A stretch of DNA of 64,000 bases. It comes from Diabrotica undecimpunctata (taxonomy: Eukaryota > Arthropoda > Insecta > Coleoptera > Chrysomelidae). The notes under the pieces are model-generated. The model did no database searches, was not told the DNA's origin, and saw only the letters and a program-made list of their open reading frames with translations. The stretch is from positions 88,897,717 to 88,961,716 of the forward strand of contig NC_092804.1 of assembly GCF_040954645.1 (NCBI RefSeq), given 5' to 3'. Shown piece by piece: positions 11,500-23,988 of the stretch. How positions within the stretch are numbered: position 1 is the first letter of the stretch; the number at the start of each line of letters is the position of its first letter. A program made the position numbers and the translations under genes.

Positions 11500-12125
11500 A
11501 TAGAATATGCAAGGAAGGTTTTGACAATTTAATAGGATTTTGTATGTTAGAATATTATTTCTCTGAGAAAGTGAAGAATATCTATTTGCTATCCGGATTT
11601 AATCCATAAATTAAATATTAGTATGCTATAAAATAATGCTAGTAGCAGCAAAAAAGCGGTCTAATAGTCACTAATGAGAAAATCAAATAAATGTTCTTTA
11701 ACATACAAAAGAGAGGATCTAGATTAGGGCATAACGGAACAATAAAGCCATATAATTTTGAAAGATTGCAGCGTCTTAGATATCGTAGGTAACGTTGTTA
11801 CATAAGAAATAAAAGGAAATATTCAGGTAGCTAACTAATGTATATGTATATATAAGCCTCTTTTAAATCCAGAAGTCTAATTCGAATCCCTAAAATTAGG
11901 GTATATAAAATAGTGAGCAAACCAGTGCTAATATGTGGAGACGTGACGAGAACGTATTAATTAGACCAGGATTGCTAGAAAAGCCATCAGAGGTATTTTC
12001 CGACTTACAGAGGTCCGAGTACTAACCAATACCAAACAGAAATAATTCCAAGATCAAACACATATATAAAGATAGCAACTTCGTACAAGAAACTAAATCT
12101 CAATGCTAAAGTTGCGCTGGCTTTA
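11500..12125. repeat. Interspersed repeat shared with 47440-47590 and 49770-50320
   Basis: The run from ATGCAAGGAAGGTTTTGAC through TATCTATTTGCTATCCGGAT recurs with scattered changes near 47445 and 49770. The longer part, down to AAGAAACTAAATCTCAA, recurs only near 50300. No protein domain is seen in it. Confidence 0.6.
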
Positions 12126-12147
12126 TCCAAAGACTCTATAATAACTG

Positions 12148-12840
12148 CCCAATTTAACTTGCCAAGTTAAATTGGGAGGATGCCCCAAGAGAAAAAATGT
12201 CCTTAGGACTTCCACAAATGAAGTGGGAGGTAACATATGGTCAGATTTAGGAATAATAAGACTATCTACCGACCCATCATATTTATCAACACCTGCTATC
12301 CTACCTACAATCAATACTTATCTGTTGTGGACTATCAAATCAATTACATATAATCAAACGAACTAGGCTTAAAAAAATTATCCTAGAAAAGGCACTTCAG
12401 AAATTTTGACATAAATTTTAAAAATGCCATTTACGTGGCTGTATTTTCAAAAAGGCAATAGAATCTTGTTGCGTTCTGACTATACGATAACGATGATCTT
12501 TATATAGAAAATATAGAAAATAAAAGCAAGAGAACTATAATTATGAAACGAAAAGATTACGAAATGAAAAGATTATATAAATCCCTTATATTTACACAGA
12601 CTGGTTTACAAAAGGTGTAAATATAAGGGATGACGAATGAGCATAAAAACACAGCTGTTTTAAAAACTTAATATTATTAGACGAATTTAGGATCAATTTC
12701 ACTCAAAATATGATATGCTAAATTATGATACGACAGAAAAAAAGGCAATGACTTTTACAGCTATTTGCCACATAAATATCAATGTAAATATAATAATTGA
12801 AATATGAAACCCAAATATGATGATTTTGCCACAGCATATG
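12148..12840. other. No gene; two perfect inverted repeats
   Basis: CCCAATTTAACTT at 12148-12160 faces its complement at 12164-12176. ATCCCTTATATTTACAC at 12581-12597 faces its complement at 12615-12631. No coding frame is supported. Confidence 0.6.
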
Positions 12841-13559
12841 AATATTGTCTCATACTGTTATATAGCAATTTGTTATCACATTTTAACTTGTTTATTTCCT
12901 TATTATCCATATATGAGTTGTAAACCGATATTACAAGCTCATTTACTTTTCAGAAAGAGACTATATAAGTACAGTTATTACTAAACAAATCTGACTCGAA
13001 ATATCGTCTATAAGTAACAGTATGTAAAATTTAAATTTTTATGGAGTTCAAAGTAGAAGCCTTCACGAAATTTGAAGTTACAATAAGACCACCGCAATCG
13101 AGCGTACTCTTACTCTGGATAATGAATAATTATTTAATCTGTTAATTCTTCAATCACCCGTTCAATATGATGTTTGTCAAATCGGTCCTTTTTAGGACCA
13201 ACTATTCTACTTATGTCTATAAATATTAAGGACATATCTACAGATACACACACTCTACTTTACTTAAGCTTATCAGACATATACGCTTAACACAAATGTG
13301 ACGTATTTCTGCTGCAGGAAGCAAATAGAGGGCCAAACCTAGGGTATTTGGTATTAAGCTAATCGCTGAAAATAACGAAATAAACATAATAAATGCCGGC
13401 AAAGAAGCAAAGAAAAACTTAAAATAAGAGAGGACAAAACCAGTCAGCTGAGGAAACCTTTCAACGATGTTGAGTTTGGATCCACTATCCACGTATATTA
13501 TAAACAATATTACGGCTCCTTACTGAGGATCTAAACACAAAACTAATTATAAAATTTGG

Positions 13560-14290
13560 ACAAAAAAATACAACAGTGGCTAATATCCAAAGTCTGTAGA
13601 CAAGCAAAGTAAAGACAAAGTTATTGCCTTGCTTAAACCTGATAAAAACCCCAACGACCACAAAAGCTATCGGCCAATATATCTATTTATTTTTTCAGCT
13701 ATACACAATACTTCTGCATATGATCCTTAATATAAACCGATAATAGAAGGTAAACTTAAATTTAAAGATAAAAGTGGCTATATATGACAGGGTAGATCAT
13801 GTTCGTCACACATACTAAATCTTGCCCAACACAACGAAGACGGATATAAAAAATATCAGACATGAGGAGTAGTATTTGTCAATCTAAATTCTGCTTACGA
13901 CACCTTAAATTAAAGGACATTTCTCCAAAATCTATGTGATATCCCCTTAGGTAATAGAACAACAGAAGATTTTCCGTATCACTCTTTGGTAAGAAAAGAT
14001 GAAGATTGAGAACGTAGAAGAACGGTCTCCTTTGGGGTACCGTAATGGCACCCACACTGTATAACATTTACACAACCCATTCCCGTAAATACTAGGACTT
14101 TTATTATGTAGACGATACATCTATTGTTGCAGAACCACAAACTTTTGTTGCTGAAGTGGACAAAAATCTAAATCATATCTTAAACACATTAAAAATAGAT
14201 TATAAATCAATTTTAAGCCAAACCCTGGAAAAAGTGAGGTGTGCTCCTTCAATGTCCCTAACAGAGACGCTTTCACAAATTTGAACATAT
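13560..14290 (+). pseudogene. LINE reverse transcriptase remnant (copy 2)
   Basis: Following frame shifts, LLKPDKNPNDHKSYR (finger block) is read near 13634, FVNLNSAYDTLN-like (motif A) near 13880 and NGLLWGTVMAPTLYNIYTT (motif B) near 14020. RTFIMTIHLLLQNHK follows with the motif C Asp pair broken. It is colinear with copy 1 but lacks the 361-bp LINE insertion there. Confidence 0.6.
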
Positions 14291-15877
14291 ACCTGAACCA
14301 ATAGTGTCATGAAATCATTAAACACACTTTGTAATTTACAGAACTTTGTTTAAAACTAAATGGCAAACTAGAACCAGAAAAATAGTATTCTCCGCGAACT
14401 TGTCAGCTAAAAATGGGAAGCACATCCTTCCACTCTTAAAACGTAGACACTTAAACTCTATGCTTCTGCTGCCAAATATACCTAGCTTGTATGGGTGACA
14501 TCAATACATACTTGACACGTAGATTTAGCTATAAATTAGTCAGCCAAATTAAGCGGATATTAAGACTCTCATCCATACATAAGCTCTACAATATCGTAGT
14601 TATCAATCCACTTAATATCCGAAGATAAGTAGCTAGAGAACAAAAGAAACAAAGTCTAGATTCGTAACATTTACTCCAAGAATAACAACCCAATTTATGA
14701 CTAGAATCGAGGAAAAACTGGCTAGATCAACACATCTGCAAGATATACAAAAAAAATAAGCTGTTTCTCGCCATCTGAACCCTCAAAAGGAACTTCCTTA
14801 TGGTAGTTATCTTTCTTAAATCTGCCAGGAAGACTCTTGCCTGCAAACAGCGGTTAACCTGTGTGAATCTGGGGTGATAAAAGATTCATTACACTTTCTT
14901 CGTTGACTTTGCCATTCAAATCGCTCTTTTCTGAAGGGACAAGGTTTATTTATTTGAACTCAACATGTAAAGTACAGTCAGTAAGCTATTACTTATAAAG
15001 ATCATTGCAAATTTGACACTAGCTACACTTATATTGACTACATATTACCCCTAAATAGGAGATAAAACATTCAGAAGTATGTAATATGGGTGAAGTGGTA
15101 TAATTCTTGTTAGATAAATTAAGCATTCTTCCCTTTTTTGTGCTACTATCCATTTTTACACAAAAATATCTATTTAAGCAAATAAATATTTATTTTGAGA
15201 TAACCTTCTATCCAGAATTATATGTAGTACACAGATAAAACCAGAAATAAAATAATAAAAATCTGTATACAAGATATCATAAAACATTGGATAAAATAAA
15301 AAAGTTCTTATTTATCGAATTCTTAAATAAAACGTATGAAGACATACTCACGTTAACAAAATACATTAGGAAATTTCCGCATATGAAAAAAATCCAGTTT
15401 GGTAACGAAATCCTTTTGTATCTATAAAGCTATTTTTAGAAAAGCACGTACCTACCAAAAACAGGTAGTTAATAGTATACATATCTGTTACACACTGTAA
15501 TGCGTATGAACGATAACAAAAATAAGGAGTCCATATCAACCGTTCAGACTATACGCGAGAAGTATACAGCCTAATGGCAGAGTTGCCAAACTATCAGAGC
15601 TTACTTAAACCGATATACCTATGGTTCCAATATACAGTGAAAAAGATCTGAACGACCCCTATAAGATATACACGTGAACTATGCAATATACATTCATGAT
15701 ACAGGGGTACTTAAGGGCTCCACAAAATTTTTAAAAATTATGAAACTATACATGTTGACGAATCGACAGAGCCAATATTATGGAATGGTCAAGTGAGCTC
15801 CGTATATCGGTGTCCAGTTGACCACGGAGCTCACTTGAACCTGAATTTTAACATGGGCGGAGTCCACTTTATGCCGT

Positions 15878-15879
<2 letters not shown>

Positions 15880-15917
<38 letters not shown>
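15880..15917. repeat. (TA)n microsatellite, left part
   Basis: About 19 TA units directly after CTTTATGCCGTAGA, cut off by the TG that opens the next feature. A longer TA run resumes at 17305. Confidence 0.9.
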
Positions 15918-17407
<1,490 letters not shown>

Positions 17408-17439
17408 CAAATGTTCATACGCTAACTTAATACACTTTA

Positions 17440-17870
17440 TGATATCTAACGAAAAGTATACTACACTTCGTTCATACATACTGTAAATTGTATTACGAAT
17501 TTCGATTGTATTTATTAAATTAGTATTGGTAACTTTCTTAGGCCTGGTACGTTTTTTGGGCGGTGATATAAGTGCATTAGTTTTTACGGCCTGAGAAATA
17601 GAACTCACAGTTGAAATATGTAAATTTAAAGCTGCAGCTACTCGTTAAAAAAAGAATGTATATTTTAAGCATCTACAATAATATACAAAACATACATTTA
17701 CATACTTCTCTAACAGCAGTCAAGGGTAGAATGGGGCCGTTATTATCACGTTCCTGTTCAAAATAATAATTCAAAGAAGCTACCATCTCTTTACAACGAC
17801 TATTTAAATTCTTACGTGATATTTTTTTAAATAAAACACACCAATTTTGTTCTAAAAAGAACAGATTTTA
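17440..17870 (-). pseudogene. Two-exon N-terminal part of a transposase-like gene
   Basis: Exon 1 (minus, to 17706) reads SRKNLNSRCKEMVASLNYYF and then DNNGPILPLTAVRE. A donor GTATGT at 17705 and an acceptor AG at 17642-17641 bound a 65-nt intron. Exon 2 continues VAAALNLHISTVSSISQAVK, a helix-turn-helix pattern, then a basic PPKKRTRPKK patch and IRNTIYSMYER. This resembles the N-terminal region of insect DDE transposase-like proteins of the IS630/mariner range that are not well named. The catalytic part is absent: the frame runs into unrelated sequence and then the TA tract. Family assignment is tentative. Confidence 0.45.
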
Positions 17871-18285
17871 TTAAATAGGTAAACATATAAAACAAGAGGT
17901 ATTCACTTTAAAATTCAAAATAATAAAGTACAAAAAGTTTCAAGACCGCAAACGTCAAATAAGTGTTACCAATTTATGCCAAAATATCATCTTCGTTCGA
18001 TTACAGTTACAGTGTGTTCCGAACAAATGTTCTTCATAAAAACGCTTTATAATGCATTTGTACAAATTAAATGAAACATATTGTTGTGTATTTCTTTAAG
18101 TTAACGTTAATAAAAATCTTTAAATATTATTTCTACGCGTATATAATAAAATATGTCTAGTGGCTGTACTCCAGTGTACTCGGCAAAATGATTCTAAAAA
18201 AGAAACATACCTACCGCCTAAATATTTCGTTTATCATGCGAACTCAAGGGCTATGACTCGGATGATGTGCAACGGTAAGTAAATT
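17871..18285. other. No gene seen
   Basis: AT-rich; nothing recognised. Confidence 0.4.
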
Positions 18286-18289
18286 TGAT

Positions 18290-19749
18290 GAAGTATATGC
18301 TAGCACCTGAGAGGTCATGAATTTCGATTTTTCTAATATTTTTATTTTTGAAGAGACATCTAGGAATTTTTAGTGAGTGCAAGCAAGATAGACCTTGAAT
18401 GAATTTGAGTCATTCTTTCTAAATTTCAGAGTTAAGATGGTCATCCCAATCAATTTTTGCAAGCCAAATTTTTCTCATTATTAATTTTGCAATAATTACT
18501 ACCGGAGCAATGAGACCTTCATGGTCAAAAATTTGAGCTATCAGCGATAGAACTTCTCTTCTCTTTTAGTATAGGTGGTTTTGATAAGTGATTCTTGTGA
18601 GAACTGAGGTAGATAAATTGAGAATACATCTGAATTGGCATTCCAGTAGAGTCCTAATACCTTGCTATTACCATTTTTTAGAGCTATAACATAATTGGAA
18701 TCACGAGAACGAGAGGAGACATTTTCCAAAAATGTTTGAGAGTTAGAACACCATTTGTGTACTGATATTCCTACCTTGTTCAATAATTCTGTGATTTCAA
18801 AATAAACCTTTAAGATATTTGTTGGGTTATCAGTACCATACAACATGTAATCTACATAGCATGCATTGAGGATAGCATCACTTTTCAAGAGGATACGATT
18901 CTTGATGAGTTCGAGCTAATTCTACTAGACTTTTACAGCTAAGAAAGTTGCCACAGTTAGTACCATATGTTACAGTATTCAACTGGATGCATTGCAACTA
19001 TCTTGAGGGGAGTTTCGCCAGACAATGTTTAGGAGATATCTTTGAGTGGGGTTTATGAGGATTTGCCTGTACATGTGCATGAGATCAGACGTAAACACAT
19101 ATAAAAATGTTCTAAAATTTATGAGAGTGTCAATTAGATCTGGTTGAGTTTTATATCCCTTCAACATAATATCATTGAGTGAGACACCGGAGCTTGTTTT
19201 CATGGAATAATCAAACACAACACGTAATTTATTTGTAAGCTTTTCCTCACGAATAATACAATGGTGTGAGATAAAGTATTTATTAACTGATATTTGGTTT
19301 GTGAGTGTGAGGGGTACCACCTTTGCATTACCAAGAGAGAGATATTTTTGTATGAAGTCCTTAAACTGGGTATAAACTGTGTTATATTTTACAAGTTTCA
19401 TTTCTAGATTGTAAAACCTTTGTCTTGCAGAATAAAAGGAATTGCCTAGTCTTTTAGGTTCTGCTGAAGATCGTAGTGACAAATCTACTTGAAACCTACC
19501 TTCAGGTAATAATTTTGTGGTATTTTTAAAGATATGTTCTACGAGTTCATTATCCTGACTGAGCATGGGACTTTCAGCGAGTTCTTCAACCTCCCAAAAT
19601 CTTTGAATGAGTGCATCTAGAGGATTAGTGTTATCCAAAGAATTGATACAAAGAGAGACCTGAGTTGAAAAACAAGGATTTTCGTTATTGTCTGAGATGT
19701 GTAAGGGATAGTTGGGAATTGACTGTGAAGGTAGTCTTCCTTGGAACAT
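18290..19749 (-). pseudogene. BEL/Pao pol fragment (RT to connection domain)
   Basis: From 19749 leftward the frame has RFWEVEELAESPMLSQDN and SLGNAKVVPL, then the RT finger NKLRVVFDYSMKTSSGVSLN and motif A region FTSDLMHMYRQILINP. After a break near 18980 it resumes with ILNACYVDYMLYG (motif C), HKWCSNSQTFLEN and KVLGLYWNA, and then, beyond a further break near 18541, IAQIFDHEGLIAPVVIIAKL and WLAKIDWDDHL down to about 18300. This is the characteristic BEL/Pao order. The catalytic Asp pair in YVDD reads YVDY. Gag, protease, RNase H core and integrase are missing, and no LTR was found. Confidence 0.8.
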
Positions 19750-20808
19750 TATTATATATCACTACTCATCATATATACTCTTCCACAAGAGATCTAGCGA
19801 TGAAGGACCATAAAGGAAAATGATGGCAGCGTACCAAACCCTCGTGGTAACCTGTCTAGCTTTGTTACAGGATTGAATTGGCTGCTGATTAATATATTTC
19901 CTCTTGTGGGGGTGAGAAATTTATACACTTAAACATTTTTATTAGCGGTTTATTAACCTCCACAATATCTTTTTTGTATACACTTTACAACACTAAACTA
20001 AATTTAACTGTGCTCTTGTAAGAACAATTATTATGTGGCACCGGTGAGAGAGAGAGAGAGTAACGTCTAGATCGACTTAACCACTTGAAAAACTTACTGT
20101 GCTCTATGCGACTAGAGTGAGCAAAGGGACGAGGGATGTGCGGGCTGAAGAGGTGTCAAATGCGCTGACGATTCGTCTGGTCTTTTTTACTAACAGATAA
20201 TATTTGATATTCAAACTACAGAGCTGGCGTTAAATTAAATTGATATTTAAACTACAGAGGCGGCGTTAAATTAAATTGGATTAGTAAAAAATTAGTTGGT
20301 TTTCCAACACCTACAATAGGTATCACATCGTTTGAAAAAGACTTTAAATTGATATATGTAGGTACTAGTTCATTGCCTGAACCATTATCATATTTCCGGT
20401 TAAATTCTGAAAATACAATGTACAATAAAGAAAAGTTTCTATTGTGTTTAAAAAAAAAAGATTTATTACATTCTGTCCCGAACCTCCGTATTATACTTCA
20501 TTTTAAAGAATACTTATATCAGCCATCTTTTTTAAATTGAGTAGGTCAAAGGCATAGATAAAATTACACCTAGATTGTTAACAGGGATAGCCAAGGTCAA
20601 ATCACGTTCGGATTTCGCTCCCATTCGTTTGGTGGCGCTCCTAGTCTCGTTCCTGCGTGGAGGTAGTGTGCTGTGGTCAATTCAAAGTTGAGTTTAGACG
20701 AATACGGCGCCATATTTGTATTTGTTTTATTTTTTATAATTTATTTTATAATTTAAAATTTTTTATATAAGTAGTGCAAAAAGGTACAATTTTAGACCAT
20801 TTTTTATT
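19750..20808. other. No clear gene; short GA repeat
   Basis: A (GA)n run lies at about 20046-20063. At 20205-20280 the words ATTTGATATTCAAACTACAGAG and ATTGATATTTAAACTACAGAG stand as a short direct repeat about 38 bp apart. No coding frame is supported. Confidence 0.4.
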
Positions 20809-20985
20809 ATGGCATCGAACACATTATATGGAATACCAATGGAAAAACGAAGAAATGAACAAAGAAGATGTTGTGTTCCAGATGGCATGGATACTACTAG
20901 CAAGCATTACCGTTTTCCAAGTCCCCGCAATTATATGGATATGTTTGATAAATGGGTGAGTGCTGTTAAGAGCCCTAAATTGTAA
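20809..20985 (+). CDS. THAP-like zinc finger fragment
   Basis: From the ATG at 20809 the frame reads RRCCVPDGMDTTSKHYRFPS, then FDKWVSAVKSPKL and a stop, 58 codons in all. CCVP, then S-x-H-x-RFP, then W-V-x-AV is the opening of a THAP DNA-binding domain (also found in P-element transposases). The residue where THAP domains have their second Cys reads Gly, and the later C-x2-H pair is absent. GTGAGTG after TGG could act as a splice donor, so this may be exon 1 of a split gene, but no second exon was found. Confidence 0.4.
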   Translation: MASNTLYGIPMEKRRNEQRRCCVPDGMDTTSKHYRFPSPRNYMDMFDKWVSAVKSPKL

Positions 20986-21862
20986 ATTTATGCTACTAAA
21001 ATTGTAGTAAAATGCCTTTTGCAGAATTAGGCTTTTATTCACATAAAACTTAACAAAAGAATGACAAAAAAATTATTTAAATACTGACCAGTTGTTTTCA
21101 CAACATTAAGAAAACTAAATTATACTACACTTGGCTTGTATTATTAATATTTCTTGTAACACATATAACATTTCTTGTAACATTTTTTTAAATAAAGGTT
21201 TTATTCTATATTTTATTCTTTAATTTTTTTAATCACTTTGACATTTTAATGTAATGGAAAATAAATATTGTCTCAACATAACAAGAAAACCCAAAAAGTA
21301 TAGGAAAAATATTTATTATCGTATATGATAAGGATTTTTCTTGTTATTTTAGGATTATATTGATTTTCCTTTACTTTAAAATGAGTTCACAATCCTAGGC
21401 AATATTACTAAACTTTTGAATTTAGCGCCATGTATATGTAGTTACGCTCCCGGTCACTAGGTGGTGCGCCAATCATTGTTTTATTCGTTAACACGGAAGT
21501 TTCAATGCTAGGTGGTAGTGTGCTATCATCAAAGGGATATATAACATATACTAGCATTATTATTTCACGAGAAGCAAATAAATAATTTAAAAAAAATATT
21601 ATTCAAAAAGTGTCCCACACCTCCCATATGGAAAAAATATATATGAAGGTTAATGAAAAGTAAACAAAAAATATTTTTGTTTGTTTATTAACATATCTTA
21701 AACAAATAGAGGTTAAAGCTACAAAACAAAACTTAAATCTAGAAAGAATTGAAATATAAAAACAAAACATGGATATTAAAATGTAAAAAAATATATAAAA
21801 AAAGCTACATGACAATTTTTTAAATCTAAAAGTTCAACTAAAAAAGAAAATATTAAACAATT
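20986..21862. other. AT-rich stretch with no gene seen
   Basis: At 21500-21535 GGTGGTAGTGTGCTATCATC echoes GGAGGTAGTGTGCTGTGGTC near 20660, hinting that 20600-21540 could be one decayed element, but I found no matching terminal repeats. Confidence 0.35.
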
Positions 21863-23240
21863 TTAAACAAACAGAAACATTAAAACACAATTTTCTTTTA
21901 TTAAATGTGGTGAAATTGTTTTTAATGATTCAGCGATACTTTCAATATTTGTCTCTATTCGGGATAGAATATTCAAAGTATCTCTGTTTATGTCCATTAA
22001 GTCTCTCGACGACCGCAAATTTACATTTTCTCTAATATGGCGCCTACATTTAGGTGTCACAGTTTCCGTATCGTTCCTCTTTCTTTTTTTGGTATAGCTG
22101 CTATGATCATCCTCGTTAGATTCACATGTTTCTTCTATGACAATTTCATTATTTATCTCGACTTCAGGATGCACTCCAGTTCTACAACACCATTGTCACC
22201 TTCTACAGCAGTAATAATATTTCATTGTATTTAATACATTTATTTAAACATACTTTTTAACAAAATCTGCAAGAATCAACAATATTCAAAAACCCATGTT
22301 CTAACAATGATGCTCTGACAAGTAGTGACAATTGACAACGAGTCTCCATACATTGTGCCGAGAGCCCCGTGACCGTAATCATAACCTACTGATATGACAT
22401 CTTTTTTTTACATTTGATAGTCCTTAAAACGTACTGGAGCCCTTTTGAGTCTAGCGCTAGTTTTATTTTTAGCATTCATCTGGGAGGTTGAAGGTTCCTC
22501 TACTCCATAACTCTGGAGATTCCCAAATGAGGAGTTTAATGATCTATCATTATGTGCAAAATCAGTATTCTTCTTAATTTCCGCTTTAACTTGGGAAGGC
22601 CTCAAGTGATAACTGTTTCGCCTGACCACTTCCCCATTTTCTTTCTACACTAAATAAGATCTGGGTGCCTCATCTACTCTTTCCAGAATTTTACCTGGTC
22701 TCCATTCTCTACCCTCTCTGACACCTACATTCTCTTCTGGCACTATTTCCCTTCTTACCTTGGTGTTTCTATCATAATAATTTTTATATTCGTTTCTTTT
22801 TGCCTCTAGTTTCTCCCACTCTTCCTTTAGATTTATGTCTGATATGACAACTGACAACAGCAACATTACTCATTACAGCAATTAGTAGTTCTCTACATCA
22901 GTAAGAGGTAATGCTGTAGAAAGCAGTACCTTCATGTTGTAAACGCAATTTTGCTTTACTTTTAAACTTCCAATCAGTCAATGCCTAGAAATATCATTTT
23001 AGAATAAATTTAAAACAAACATATATCACCAACTTACTCTCCTCCATTTGGCTGTAGTTTTTTCTCCAAAACTCAAACCAATTAGTCGATTAGCAACAGT
23101 TTGCCACATGGCCTGGTCTCTCGAATTGACAGCGGTCCCATTAAATTTATTAAGGTAATTACTTATATTAGTAAGGCTAGTCGGATTAGTCTTAAATTTA
23201 AACAGTGGATTGTGGTTTATTTTTTATTCACTTTACAATC
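21863..23240 (-). pseudogene. Myb/SANT-like DNA-binding gene, split
   Basis: Exon 1 (minus, about 23230-23038) carries NPLF, then SRDQAMWQTVANRLIGLSFG and KTTAKWRR; the spaced Trp residues suit a Myb/SANT-type three-helix domain. A donor GTAAGT at 23037 and acceptor AG at 22986-22985 give a 53-nt intron. Exon 2 resumes ALTDWKFKSKAKLRLQHEG, shifts frame, and stops near the edge of a 664-bp insertion. The C-terminal part (22174-21863) has an acidic stretch, KKRKRND and NILSRIETNIESIAESLKTI, a likely short coiled coil. Relatives are host or transposon-linked regulators; which is not clear. Confidence 0.55.
22210..22873 (-). mobile_element. Gypsy pol C-terminal fragment inserted in the Myb/SANT-like gene
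   Basis: The minus frame 22866-22645 has EWEKLEAKRNEYKNYYDRNT and NVGVREGREWRPGKILERVD, then a stop, then GEVVRRNSYHLRPSQVKAEI. This is the integrase C-terminal end of Ty3/Gypsy polyproteins. TACAGC stands at 22874-22879 and at 22204-22209; joining the host gene across one copy brings its two halves into line, so it looks like a short target duplication. The left end has an AATAAA on the minus strand but no LTR or poly(A) tail that I can see. Confidence 0.55.
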
Positions 23241-23465
23241 TATACATGTTTTCGCGCTGAGCTATAGTTTTTCCGTATTTTTCATTCAAAAAACAGATAT
23301 TTTGACATAAATTTTAAACTGCACCCGTCATTACATCTGTTGCAATGATGTGCGTATGCGTAAGGCAACAGTAGATAATATACAGGTCTTTGAGCGCAAC
23401 CCCTAAATCGCAACCCCTAAAATCGCAACTCCCGGTCGTAAGTTTCAAACGGCTTAACGTAGGAT

Positions 23466-23780
23466 GACGTACGAGGGCTCGTTGGAAAGGAAATGAAAAA
23501 TGGGGTTAAACGCAGTATGTGCCGTGCGCATTGGAGCATGCCAAAAGGTCATTACGTCATATCTTTGTTTCTATTGGTCCGATCGTGACGTACGAGGGCT
23601 CGTTGGAACGGGGAGGAGACGGGGAATACTTTGACACAAAAAACAAAGATGGCAGCATTGCCAAATGGGTCCTAAAACGTATCTTCGTTACTATTGGCCT
23701 GATTTTGACGTATGAGGTGTCAAATGAAAGCGTTGGTGCCACAGAAGCCATGTCAACGATCAGTATGAACATTCTTCTTC
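23466..23780. repeat. About 120-bp tandem repeat, three copies
   Basis: GACGTACGAGGGCTCGTTGG starts at 23466 and 23587, and a diverged GACGTATGAGGTGTC at 23707, so the period is 120-121 bp. The units also share a TATTGG(T/C)C(T/C)GAT word just before the anchor in copies 2 and 3. The array lies just outside the first Polinton genes. Confidence 0.75.
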
Positions 23781-23802
23781 TTCTTTTCCGTACAGTGCCT
23801 AA

Positions 23803-23972
23803 GAGAACGTGACATCCGAGGTAGAACGTGACATTTGATGCAGAACGTGAAATGTCGCGTGAAATGTCACGTGACATTCGACGCAAGACGTGACATTCGA
23901 CGCAGAACGTGACAGTTATGTGTTAGTCAAGATGTCGCTTGACATATATAAAACGTGACATTCTACGTAGAA
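23803..23972. repeat. Short repeat array of AGAACGTGACATTCGAC-type units
   Basis: About seven units built on ACGTGACATT, spaced 17-30 bp (for example at 23803, 23822, 23841, 23868, 23886, 23904 and 23952). Several contain or abut CACGTG-like words. It ends beside a TATATAAAA box at 23944-23952, upstream of the small plus-strand frames. Confidence 0.7.
23944..23952 (+). promoter_or_regulatory. TATA box of the leftmost Polinton unit
   Basis: TATATAAAA lies 37 nt before the ATG at 23989 and directly after the short repeat array. Position and sequence suit a core promoter. Confidence 0.45.
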
Positions 23973-23988
23973 CATATTCAGTAGTAAT

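Larger units (their letters stand above)
9650..11500 (-). repeat. Duplicated block, copy 2, enlarged by an insertion
   Basis: The anchors of the first block recur in the same order here, but the part corresponding to the middle of copy 1 is interrupted from about 10220 to 10975. The flanking homology breaks at TTTAGTGGCATTATTGAAG and resumes at ATCATTAGCATATGCTAGG. The two blocks lie head to tail, so an unequal exchange or tandem duplication is the simplest origin. Confidence 0.65.

Noticed and set aside
23519..23886. Overlapping frames on both strands through the tandem arrays
   Set aside because: Open only because the repeat units lack stops; the residues simply repeat with the DNA.
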